In this document: positions 55,257-63,590 of the stretch, piece after piece
Layout of the letters: the number at the start of each line of letters is the position of its first letter
How positions within the stretch are numbered: position 1 is the first letter of the stretch
Translations under genes and position numbers: made by a program
Assembly (NCBI GenBank): GCA_964017125.1
Contig: OZ024914.1
Location: forward strand, 29,943,149 to 30,007,148
Direction of reading: 5' to 3'
DNA length: 64,000 nt
From: Flabesymbios commensalis
Lineage: Eukaryota > Annelida > Polychaeta > Terebellida > Flabelligeridae
The notes under the pieces: model-generated
The model's database searches: none
What the model saw: only the letters and a program-made list of their open reading frames with translations
Told to the model about the DNA's origin: nothing

Positions 55257-55567
55257 TTGAGCCCTTCGAGACGAGATTACGCATGCTGCTTCTTTGATTA
55301 TAAGGAGGACGCCGTTAGAATCTGGAGTTTAGTATGGGCGTCATGGTTACCGCGTCGTCACCAAGGGAGACATGGCCTCACCCCCTCTCCCCGTGGACCC
55401 TGGGGTCCCGTCTGTAGGCGACGTCTTATCGGCACTTTCGCCAAATCTCCTATCTTTGTGAGGCAGACGACGGAAGCCCACGGCAAACGCGAACCCTTCT
55501 CAGATCCAACACCGACGCGATGATGGGACAACGTCTGCGACGTTGGTCCATCATCGAGTCGGTGTTT
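55257..55567. other. GC-rich patch with open frame, no recognised product
   Basis: A plus-strand frame over 55257-55523 starts at TTG and has no known protein signature. The composition (CpG, CCCC, arginine-rich translation) may reflect a GC island rather than coding. PalA at 55509 closes the patch. Confidence 0.25.
55509..55567. repeat. PalA palindrome with private arms
   Basis: AACACCGACGCGATGATGGG, core CGTCTGCGACG at 55532-55542, then CCATCATCGAGTCGGTGTT. No resemblance to the consensus beyond the central block. Confidence 0.87.
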
Positions 55568-56090
55568 TTACCCAACCTTCTGTTTCTTCATTCATCTAGA
55601 CCTCTCGATACTTTGTCACTCTCACTCTGCCTCTCTAAATAACTGCCTGTAGTCTCCTTGTCATCACTCTCAACGATTAGTAGATGAAAAACACAGAGCA
55701 AGAACGTTTAACTTTTGGTGCAGCGAGTAGGCCTAAATATTGAATGTCCTTAATTGTTGTAAAGAAAGTCCACGCAGGCCGCATAGGTTCACCAACGAGA
55801 AAAAACATTCTATACTACTCTATTTGGGAAGCAAGAAGAAACAGGGTGATCTCTATATTAAATATCACGTAAATATTGAACATTACCAAGTGCTAGATGC
55901 CATTATAATTGCTATTATAGATCTTTGTATCTTGAAAAAAGTGCTTCCAGTCGTATCGCTATGATATGACGGATAAATCTCAACGATGATTTTTTTTTGA
56001 TTGGGATGAAGCTTCAAGGCGAGGTAAACTTACACAGAATTATGTTGAACTGTGAATATTCTAAATTAACTCCTCTTAGATCCTAGGCTG

Positions 56091-56290
56091 TTAACCCTTT
56101 CAGCGGGAACCGTCTTTATACGTCAGAATCTGACGTCTGTAGACGTCAGATTCTGACGTATAAAGACGGCCAACATAGGTTTTCAAATGAAGCGGAAAGA
56201 GCTAACTAAAACATTTATGATGATTTCAAATTGGAAAAACCCTTTGCTCCCCATGGCTTATATAAAAATATTTCAGCGTTTAGGAGTTGC
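56091..56290 (-). mobile_element. PalB TTAA-type MITE
   Basis: Starts TTAACCCTTTCAGCGGGAAC. The hairpin CGTCTTTATACGTCAGAATC pairs with GATTCTGACGTATAAAGACG; the arms share TTTATACG/CGTATAAA where others have TTTAGACG/CGTCTAAA. The long arm TTTTCAAATGAAGCGG follows and ends near TTTCAGCGTTTAGG; the right TTAA is lost. Confidence 0.85.
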
Positions 56291-56841
56291 ATGTAGGTCA
56301 ACTCTTACATGGCTAACTTACATAAGATCGCCCTGACTACCAGGAAGGCTACACCTCCATGCTACCACCATGGAGCTGCTAACTCAATGCTACCGCGTAT
56401 ATATGATGCAGACCATAATATGCCTCGCAAACCAAAAGGCAATAAACATGGGAAAATGCTTAGTTTTCGAGTTGGCAGTTACTGTCTTTTCACTTTGCAT
56501 ATCAGCATGCCGCTATTCACAGGTTGGGGCTAATGAGAATTTTGATGGTTGAGAGATTTTAGAGCAATAAAATCATTTAGGCCTACCTCGCCTCAAAGCT
56601 GCCGTGGTGTGTGAAAATCCCCCTGTCAATTCCTGCTAGGCTATTTGGCCAGCGGCACGGTCGTCAAGTCAGACGTTGTTCAACTGCTGGGTATTTGCTG
56701 GGCCAACGCCAGTGCATTAATGAAATGCGTGAAATCTCACACTTGAGTAATCAAGAGTTAAATTGGATGCCACATATACATCTTGTAATTAATACACCCC
56801 CCCCCCATATAGGGTGACTAACGCCTGTGATGCCAAAGGGT

Positions 56842-57085
56842 TCAACCCTTTAACCGCCGGTGCCGCATATATTCCGGTTTTTATTTTCTATTAGCACATT
56901 AAGTACCATATTTTAAATAAGTTAAAGATAAAATGTGACATCAACCAGCAAGATTTGAAAAGAGCTGACCTCTTTTGTCAAATCTGAATAATTTTCACTC
57001 ACTTGAAATTGTGGATCGCGTCAGCGAGACACAACTTCAAGTGGGTGAAAATTCAAATTGAATTATTTGGCGGTTAAAGGGTTAA
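56842..57085 (+). mobile_element. PalC TTAA-type MITE
   Basis: Left TCAACCCTTTAACCGCCGG (TTAA changed to TCAA); right GGCGGTTAAAGGGTTAA at 57069-57085. Hairpin CACTTGAAATTGTGGATCGC facing GCGAGACACAACTTCAAGTG. Very close to 8883-9128. Confidence 0.9.
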
Positions 57086-57388
57086 CATAGTTAAATTCAA
57101 TGCGTATGTGATAGCATGTCGATTTGAAAAGTTGATATACCCTAGGCCATATATAGAGCTAGATAAGAAACTCTATGATAAAGCCTACCATATGTAGCAT
57201 CGTATTAAACTAACACATATTTATCGTTGTCATGCTGAACCAAACCAAACCAAAGCGTGTTTTTCATAGCCATTACCGTATATAACATGGAGTCTACTAT
57301 CGCCATGCGTATATAAATGGATTACTAACGTTAGGTTATCATAAACTAAAAATAAGTTATATTCTATAAAGGCCTATCCCAAATACAA

Positions 57389-57479
57389 ATACGAGAAACG
57401 TTGACACATTGATGCTTTGATGTTCGTCCACCGTCTGCTACCAACATTAAAACATCAATGTTTCAACGTCTCGTGCGGG
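57389..57479. repeat. PalA with private arms
   Basis: TACGAGAAACGTTGACACATTG, ATGCTTTGATG, core CCGTCTGCTACC, then CATTAAAACATCAATG and TTTCAACGTCTCGTG. Part of the core's right side is deleted. Confidence 0.8.
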
Positions 57480-57582
57480 ATTATATCTTGCAAAGGCCAA
57501 CAGCAGTAACTACCTACTTTTCAGCTGAGTAGTTACTTCTCATCGCCTTTGCATTTTAATATTAGTCCTTGTGATTTTGTTA

Positions 57583-57778
57583 TTAACCCTTTAAGCGCCA
57601 AGTAGTTGTTATTCTGTGATTGGGATTGAAATAGGTGTTTAAACATCAGGATTTGCTAATGTTTGGTCTTAACTAAATATGAACAATGTCACCCACTTGA
57701 AGCTGTGGGTCGCGGTAGCAAGTCACAGCTTCAAGTGGGTGAATAGTTAAATTAGATAACCTGACGCTTTCACTCTTT
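57583..57778 (+). mobile_element. PalC TTAA-type MITE, variant
   Basis: Starts TTAACCCTTTAAGCGCC. Hairpin CACCCACTTGAAGCTGTGGG facing CACAGCTTCAAGTGGGTG; both arms carry AGCTGTG/CACAGCT where the usual form is AGTTGTG/CACAACT. The right end CTGACGCTTTCAC is decayed. Confidence 0.82.
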
Positions 57779-57928
57779 GTATCCCCGGTTGACGTTCAGC
57801 AATCATCTGGAAAATGACACCAGAAACGGAGCATAAATTGTTGAAAAGAGAACACGCGGAAAGGACAACTATAAACATGGCGGCGCACGCATGCGCAGAT
57901 CTGATAACTCTGTCCGGATGAGTCACTG

Positions 57929-58036
57929 CCCAGCAAACGCGAGGCGTTGACCCGGTGCTGTTTTGATGTTGGGCCGACGTCAAAGACGGCGGTCCAGCAT
58001 TAAAACAACATTGGGTCAACGTCCCGTGCTTCTGGG
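57929..58036. repeat. PalA, complete, 2-bp flank duplication
   Basis: CCCAGCAAACGCGAGGCG, TTGACCCGGTGCTG, core CCGACGTCAAAGACGGCGG, then CATTAAAACAACATTGGG and CGTCCCGTGCTTCTGGG. Flanked by TG on both sides (57927-57928, 58037-58038). TG is not self-complementary, so this is a true direct duplication. Confidence 0.87.
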
Positions 58037-58227
58037 TGTGCGTGCATTCCATCTGATGATCCGTATTCTAACTGGACCCGGTATCCTCAGGAGGGAATGA
58101 GGTAGCCGGGGGTCCCGAGAGGGAATGCGGCAGCAGGGGGGTCCCCGGATCACCAACAGGGATCCTCATCCAATCCACAGCTTGTCTGCAGCTCATGATC
58201 CATCAGGGGTCTGTCGTCTCCAAGTGA

Positions 58228-58270
58228 GACTTGGGCCAACATTAGTACAAAAATGGGTCAATAGTTATTA
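58228..58270. repeat. PalA fragment
   Basis: ACTTGGGCCAACATTAG, then ACAAAAATGGGTCAATAG. Right arm only. Confidence 0.45.
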
Positions 58271-58317
58271 TTCCAGTTTTTATTTTGCCAGGATTAACAC
58301 ATTTTAGTTTATTTGAA

Positions 58318-58480
58318 CGAAGGATTTGAACCCTTGTCTTGCCAGACCCTGATATATTTGTTTATGAACAGATAAAATAGTCTGTGGTATGCCTAACTAG
58401 GAAATTTAATACTTTAGCAATTCCAATTTCAAATGAATGAAAAAAAAATACTAATTGCTCAATAAATGCACTCACTTTAT
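58318..58480. mobile_element. PalD-like TTAA-type fragment
   Basis: TTGAACCCTTGTCTTGCCAG at the left, then CAATTCCAATTTCAAATGAATG as hairpin remnant. Eroded. Confidence 0.4.
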
Positions 58481-58867
58481 TGTGTTACTTCAATGAATTA
58501 TGAGCGAGATAAAACAATTATCATAATTAGCATCCTTATCAAGTCAAAAAACGCTACCGCGATTGTTAACTTTCTGTCGATGATAATTTATATAACTCTG
58601 CACACAAAGGGTTTACAATATTTCACAGTGGTCGGGGGTGCATTCCGGGATTTCGCACGTGCCACAAACGGTAAACAAGTGCGAAATTCCAGACCACCGC
58701 TGCCCTCAAAGCGTTCTGTGCTATATTCACAAATTGCCTCCGGTCCCAAACCGGCGTCCACCGGAGATAAAACAGTTTTCGTTGACAGGTCGTGAATCCT
58801 ACTGATACATCCAGCCATGATCCGACCAATAGCATCAGCCAGATGTACATGATGTAGGTGAGCTCGG

Positions 58868-58910
58868 TGCGTTGGCCCGGTGTTGGCTCACTGTTGGCCA
58901 ATGTCTCCAG
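58868..58910. repeat. PalA relic
   Basis: GCGTTGGCCCGGTGTTGGC, then TCACTGTTGGCCAATG. Confidence 0.45.
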
Positions 58911-58988
58911 AGATAGATGGAGATGTCCAGAGATGAGGAGTGCGAACCCCACACCTTGTGAACCTGCATCGTGACTCAAACATGATCT

Positions 58989-59022
58989 GCAAAGCCAAAA
59001 GGCAGTAGCCTTTTGGCTTTGC
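58989..59022. repeat. Orphan palindrome
   Basis: GCAAAGCCAAAAGGC, AGTA, GCCTTTTGGCTTTGC: a perfect 15-bp stem with a 4-nt loop. Confidence 0.9.
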
Positions 59023-59162
59023 ACGGTAGCACTGTAACTCGAGTCTGCTTCCAAAGATATGAACAAATCATAAGACGCCAGAATGGTGGATAGAGAATGA
59101 GGAGATGTCGGTGAGGATTGGCACGGCGATCCTTCAAGTATCCACACTTCTCTGACTGGTAT

Positions 59163-59392
59163 TAACCCTTTGACTTCCAGGCCGGGGTGCATGCCATGAT
59201 CCAGATATACTGGTGTAGGAGTTCTATTTTTCGTCATTTGAAGCTGGAATTGCTAACGCAATTTCCAGCTTCAAATGACGAAAAATACATAAATGTAGTA
59301 TATATTTGACGAAAATTTGTGTCATTTTATGGTTACGTTCATTGACGAATGACGACGGAAATTTCCGTCACGTATGGTAGGGAAAAGGTTAA
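59163..59392. mobile_element. PalD TTAA-type MITE
   Basis: TTAA at 59163-59166 and 59389-59392. Starts TTAACCCTTTGACTTCC and ends AGGGAAAAGGTTAA. The central hairpin TTTTTCGTCATTTGAAGCTG faces an exact complement around GAATTGCTAACGCAATTTC. A second small palindrome GACGGAAATTTCCGTC lies near the right end. Non-coding. Confidence 0.88.
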
Positions 59393-59551
59393 TAATGGAA
59401 TGGCTGGCGAGGGTGGATCAAGAAACAGCCCCCCCCCCCACCACCACCACCACTGTGAATGGTGCAAGTGCCTTTTTCATGTTTAGTTAGACATAAAGTA
59501 TTATATGCCGGGAGTCATGAACTGATGAATGAAAACTAGCTTTATGATCAT

Positions 59552-59660
59552 CCCAGCAAACACAAAACATTTGTACGACATTGTACAACGTCGGTCTAAC
59601 GTCTTCGACGCTGGGCCGACGTTGTACAAATGTTATACAAATGGTTTTGTGTTTGCTTGG
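59552..59660. repeat. PalA subtype b, complete, 2-bp flank duplication
   Basis: CCCAGCAAACACAAAACATT, GTACGACATTGTACAACG, core CGTCTTCGACG, then GTTGTACAAATGTTATAC and TTTTGTGTTTGCTTGG. Flanked by AT on both sides (59550-59551, 59661-59662). Confidence 0.88.
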
Positions 59661-59744
59661 ATGGTTCATGATTAGCAGATAATATAATAATTATTGCTAT
59701 GTGTGCAAATAAAAATCAAACTATACGCGCTGACACAATAGATT

Positions 59745-59776
59745 TAATGTTGGGCCAATGTCGTGTATTCTGGTTC
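59745..59776. repeat. PalA fragment
   Basis: TTTAATGTTGGGCCAATGTC, then GTGTATTCTGG. Confidence 0.4.
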
Positions 59777-60107
59777 AAGAATGCTTTAAAATCTCGGTTC
59801 CAGCAACTTTGTGACATCAGTTATAAATATCAGTGCACGTTGTTGTAATTCAATCCAACACAATTTTAAATGAATGTGTATTCGAAGTTGTTTCTGGGAG
59901 CATAATCCATCGGTTGAGCTTATAATATAGTACTGAACCGTTGACCCCACGGTATTGAGATATTTTCTTCAGTCAGATTGCTGAGAATATTAGGTGCAAG
60001 AAGAGTCACACTTACTTGATTGTTGGGAGCCGTTGCGGATTGTGGTTGCCACATTCTCAGTCAGTATTAGGCCTACATCTAGAGAATCATCGCCGGGTAT
60101 AATCTAT

Positions 60108-60177
60108 TTGGTCGAGATGGCCATCTCGACCAATCCAAAGTCTACGATATATCGTAACTTGTACGAGAAAACGGGCC
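60108..60177. repeat. PalE, right arm with part of the left
   Basis: TTGGTCGAGATGGCCATCTC, ACCAATCCAAAGTC, TACGATATATCGTAACTTG and TACGAGAAAACGGGCC. The left outer arm is missing. Confidence 0.82.
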
Positions 60178-60603
60178 AGAGATTTCAACCTATCCGTGAC
60201 GCATCGTTTTCAATCTCTGCCGAGTTATCCCCTGATTACGGCAGCATTCTGCTCTGAAAGATCATTTATCTGGTGGGCTTTCTCAAAATTGCGGACACAT
60301 TTCAAGTCTTGCGCAAATTAGACGGTGACCTTTTGCAGAGAGTGCGGGCGATATATCAAGATAATACACACATTGAATCATTCAGATGCTGATTATGTAC
60401 AATACTCTAAACATGGGTACAAATCACTTAATCCACAAGGAGATTGGGAAAGTTTATTTATTATTTTGTAAAATATTAGGTTGCTTCTATATTTGAAAAA
60501 TATTTATTATTGATCGATTGCAACCTTAGTGAATAAAGCACCTACAACGATTCGAAAACAAAAAGCTGTATCATTGTGTCTGCTAAGATAATTTATTGCT
60601 GTT

Positions 60604-60739
60604 GCTGCAACCTTCCCATATAACACGAGGCCGGGATGCTGAGATCATGTTTGTAGATCATCCGGTGGCACCGGATGATCTACAAGCAATATCTCAGCAG
60701 ACCGACCTCGTGGTAGCCTATATGAAAAGGTTCCAGCGA
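60604..60739. repeat. Large orphan palindrome near exon 2
   Basis: The centre GTAGATCATCCGGTG/GCACCGGATGATCTAC is perfect. It continues outward with gaps through GCTGAGAT/ATCTCAGC, ACGAGG/CCTCGT, CATATA/TATATG and CTGCAACCTT/AAGGTTCCAG. About 136 bp overall, 490 bp upstream of exon 2. No family member was noticed. Confidence 0.75.
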
Positions 60740-61228
60740 CATTTGCGTGCCCTCAGGGATCACCCCTCGAAGATTAACAATTGCCATCAACAAATCTATT
60801 CGCGATCGCCGCACAAAAGTTGCAAGTCAATAATAATTGTATAGGCACTTTCTAATTCAACGGACTATTTTTCCCAGACTGGTCATGTCAGGACCATAAT
60901 ATGACGTCTTGCGAACGCTGCCTTCTTTCCTGGTTCAATGCGCCACCTGGTGATTTGACTAATAGCTTTGTGATTTATATGTGATCAACAAAATAACAAT
61001 TATTACTATTTTGTATCTTTTTTGAAGAAATATATTCAGTCAGGGTCTATGTGACGTTTGTTGCCATGTGTTATTTGGATAATATTATCTATTGACAGGA
61101 TTTACTAAAATCATTTAAAAAGGAAAGTTGTCACGCAAAAACAATTAAATTAAATATAACGTAAATTATCATGCATTGAAACCTATCTGTATTAGGCTAT
61201 AAACATGTTATTTTTCTGTTTGTTTTAG

Positions 61229-61405
61229 GAAATGGTGATAAAGAGATTGAAAATTTTCTGTACAGCATTGCTACCAGTCCGGTGAAGATCCTGGAAGACT
61301 CTGCATGGGACAAATGTGGGCGTCCTAAAAACAAGTTCCTCACGCTCACAAACGGATTGTCACTCTGTGCGCGCTACAGGGATCCCGACAATAAACTTAT
61401 ACAAG
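61229..61405 (+). CDS. fjx1: Four-jointed box kinase, exon 2
   Basis: Begins the conserved Fj domain. The acceptor TTTGTTTTAG at 61219-61228 adds GA to the phase-1 G of exon 1. The translation runs GNGDKEIENFLYSIATSPVK, then ILEDSAWDKCGRPKNKF, LTLTNGLSLCARYRD and PDNKLIQ. CGRxxN and LCARY align with vertebrate FJX1 (CGRSSN, ACVRY); the two cysteines are conserved and probably pair. Donor CAAG|GTGAG, phase 1. Confidence 0.95.
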
Positions 61406-62323
61406 GTGAGATTTAAGGAACTTGGAGACTAAAGGGTCATACCATTATGCGCCATGATCATGATGATGCAACTTTTTAATACCCACGCGCGTACATACCT
61501 TCATTTTCTTAGTCAACGCTGCTGTCAACGCTGACATATTTTTCATAGAACCATGGAGACCAAAGGGGTTTTCATCATGAATGTCTCAGTTAGCTCTTCC
61601 CACTTCATTTGAATACCTATGTTATGGATATACGTTGTTTAATTCTTTCAACGCGGGGACCGTTTTTAGATGTCAGAATCTGACGTCTACAGACGTCAGA
61701 TTCTGACGTCTAAAGACGGTCCCGCGCTGAAAGGGTTAAACTGCTAGAGGAAAACGCAATATTGTCGTAACTTTGTAAAAAGGAGAAAACATCCATGAGA
61801 TTGAGCAGCTTTTTCTTTTGACAAACTCTCCGGCTACCGCCGTCGGTGGTACGGCCCGGATATAAATATATCCTCAAAGGTGTTTTTGAGAAGAGGTGAC
61901 AAATTCTTGACTCCAGGTTTTCCCCCGTGGTGATGCATATTTATGTACAGAGAGAAGTACAGAGTCAGACATGCGGCTGCCATTTAAATTAAGAAAGCGC
62001 TTTTGACAAATATTTTAGTGTAATTATTATTGCTGACAAAACAGACATTAAGAAATGCGACTTGGTGTGCTAATAAACTGATAAAACGGAGTAGAAAAAA
62101 GTAATCTTTATTGGCAGCTAACACATTACCAACTCACAGTGAATGGAAATAGCCGAATCTAAAAAAATACTAAACTCTTATATATTAAAATGGAAGCTTC
62201 AAGTTTTAAAAGGTCAAATGGAAAGTGTTAGTTTCATAGAAATAATATTATATACAATTTGTCATATGATGCATATTCCTGATAGAAATTCTAGCAGCTA
62301 AAGTGTTCTACGTGATGTTTTAG
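61406..62323 (+). other. fjx1 intron 2 (918 bp)
   Basis: GTGAGA to GATGTTTTAG, phase 1 on both sides. It contains one PalB element; the rest is AT-rich. Confidence 0.93.
61509..61739 (+). mobile_element. PalB TTAA-type MITE in intron 2
   Basis: The left end is decayed (TTAGTCAACGCTG). The long arm ACCATGGAGACCAAAGGGG and TTTGAATACCTATG precedes the hairpin ACCGTTTTTAGATGTCAG, CTGACGTCTACAGACGTCAG and CTGACGTCTAAAGACGGT. The right end GCTGAAAGGGTTAA is intact. Confidence 0.87.
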
Positions 62324-62504
62324 GAGAGATCCTGACTTTTCATCTCTCCCGGATGCTGGGGATGGACAATGTACCTGTGGTGACGCTGTCACAGCTGAAC
62401 AGTACCTCCCCCCAGTGGGCGGGTACAAACTACAAGCAGAGAGGCTGGCAGGAGGGTCGGGTGGTGGCCCTCATAGAGTGGATAGGACACCTAGATAACA
62501 GACA
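62324..62504 (+). CDS. fjx1: Four-jointed box kinase, exon 3
   Basis: Translation GEILTFHLSRMLGMDNVPVV, TLSQLNSTSPQWAGTNYKQR and GWQEGRVVALIEWIGHLDNR. It aligns with FJX1 GEALSYYLARLLGL, PPLALARVE and HWTEGSVVSLTRWLPNL. The glutamate in GEIL is at the place of the helix-C Glu expected in Fam20/Fj kinases. One N-glycosylation sequon, NST. Acceptor TTTTAG, donor ACA|GTGAGT, phase 2. Confidence 0.95.
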
Positions 62505-62522
62505 GTGAGTACCTGTGGAATA

Positions 62523-62764
62523 TTAACCCTCAAAGCCCTAGAATATTATTGTGTAAACCATGGAGATCAAAATATTTTTTCAATTTGAAATCATCATAAA
62601 TATCTCAGCTAGCTCTCTCCTTCTCATTTGAATATCTATCTTATGGGTCTACGGCTATTATAAATAGTTTTACAGTGCGGGGAACGACTTTAGTCGTCAG
62701 AATCTGACGTCTACAGACGTCAGATTCTGACGTCTAATGTCGTTCCCCGCGCTGTAAGGGTTAA
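62523..62764 (+). mobile_element. PalB TTAA-type MITE in intron 3, both ends intact
   Basis: TTAA at 62523-62526 and 62761-62764; 242 bp. The long arm (TCAATTTGAAATCATCATAA, GGTCTACGGC) leads to the hairpin GGGGAACGACTTTAGTCGTC, CTGACGTCTACAGACGTCAG and AATGTCGTTCCCC, ending GCTGTAAGGGTTAA. GGGGAACGAC/GTCGTTCCCC replaces GGGGATCGAC/GTCGATCCCC in both arms. It starts 18 nt after the exon 3 donor. Confidence 0.93.
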
Positions 62765-62830
62765 CCCGTGTAAAGAATTAATGTGGGAATTTTTTTTCGT
62801 AAATGGATATATATCTCGTCATTTGCAGCT

Positions 62831-63068
62831 TGAAAGTGCCAAGTTATCTTATTTCAATTTTCACCCACTTGAAGTTGTGTTTCGCTACCGCGACTCACAA
62901 CTTCAATGAGTAAAAATTACTCATATTTGTTTAACTTGAGATCCAACATTTGCCCATTTTGATTTTCAACACACATTTCGTTCCCAATAACAGTGATTTA
63001 ATCGGCTAATAAAACGGATTCAAAACGACTGGGGCCTATAGCCTTTATTAGCGGTGTGAAAGGGTTAG
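62831..63068 (-). mobile_element. PalC TTAA-type MITE in intron 3
   Basis: The hairpin CACCCACTTGAAGTTGTG facing CACAACTTCAATGAGT is near the left. The long arm then runs to GTGTGAAAGGGTTAG at 63068 (TTAA changed to TTAG). The left terminus is eroded. Confidence 0.8.
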
Positions 63069-63180
63069 TTATTCACCCCATAGATGTATGTATGTGTTCA
63101 GTAGATATATAGCCACCGCCGCTCGCCACTTCTCGTGAACGCGATATTTACAGAACCGCTGGTCAGAATGACTCGTAATT

Positions 63181-63212
63181 TTCGACGCTGTCCCAACATT
63201 TAAACAACAGAT
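63181..63212. repeat. PalA fragment just upstream of exon 4
   Basis: TTCGACGCTGTCCCAACATT, then TAAACAACAGATG. It is the core-to-right-arm part. It ends about 28 nt before the exon 4 boundary, in the usual branch-point zone. Confidence 0.6.
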
Positions 63213-63239
63213 GTTTACCATGTGGATTTTCTGTTTCAG

Positions 63240-63404
63240 ATCCCGAGTTAAGATGCCACGTGAGCTGTTGGAAGCCATCGAGAAGCGTCGACCGTTTGAC
63301 TGGCGCCACCCAGTGATTGCCAACCTCAGCGCTGACGAGTTGACCCAGCTCATACAATGGGGAGACATGCTGCTACTAGATTATATCACTGGGCATTATG
63401 ACAG
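63240..63404 (+). CDS. fjx1: Four-jointed box kinase, exon 4 (catalytic loop)
   Basis: Translation QSRVKMPRELLEAIEKRR, PFDWRHPVIANLSADELTQ and LIQWGDMLLLDYITGHYD, with R/S split at the end. It aligns with FJX1 LSQAELVDLVQWTDLILFDY, then LTANFDR. The Asp of HYD is the predicted catalytic Asp of the Fam20/Fj HGNxDR-type loop, and DYITG precedes it. Acceptor CTGTTTCAG, donor GACAG|GTAAGG, phase 2. The metal-binding and C-terminal part lies past the window. Confidence 0.95.
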
Positions 63405-63590
63405 GTAAGGCTAAAGTATATCATTGGTCATTATGACAGGTAAAAATTATATAATTTGTCATTATGACAGGTAAAAATTATGTCATTGGTCATTATGCCA
63501 GGTAAAAGTGATATCATTGGTCATTATGCCAGGTGAAAATTATATAATTTGTCCTTATGCCAGGTAAGGGAAAAATATATCATTTGTCGT
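63393..63590 (+). repeat. 31-bp tandem repeat of the exon 4 splice junction
   Basis: The exon end and donor, CATTATGACAGGTAA, recur downstream. GT dinucleotides lie at 63405 (the true donor), 63440, 63471, 63502, 63533 and 63564. The first step is 35 bp and the rest exactly 31 bp. Later units read CATTATGCCAGGTAAAA, CCAGGTGAAA and TTATGCCAGGTAAGG. Reading past the first donor gives AGG TAA, an immediate stop, so use of a later donor would truncate the protein. Confidence 0.93.

Larger units (their letters stand above)
5266..61228 (+). other. fjx1 intron 1 (about 56 kb)
   Basis: It runs from donor GTCAGT after AAAG to acceptor TTTGTTTTAG before GAAATGGTGATA. Both sides are phase 1 and together restore a glycine codon (G|GA). 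Inside I found repeats, local duplications and non-coding sequence but no second convincing gene. The entries that follow, up to 61228, describe it. Confidence 0.85.
62505..63239 (+). other. fjx1 intron 3 (735 bp)
   Basis: GTGAGT to TCTGTTTCAG. Most of it is made of a PalB element, a PalC element and a PalA fragment, so repeats account for the larger part. Confidence 0.93.

Noticed and set aside
58623-59237. Longest minus-strand intronic ORF (204 codons)
   Set aside because: It begins inside the PalD hairpin, crosses an orphan palindrome and a PalA relic, and shows no recognised protein motif.
5292-59660. CRISPR-like or REP-like array
   Set aside because: The palindromes are dispersed, irregularly spaced, in a eukaryotic intron, with no spacer regularity and no cas genes.
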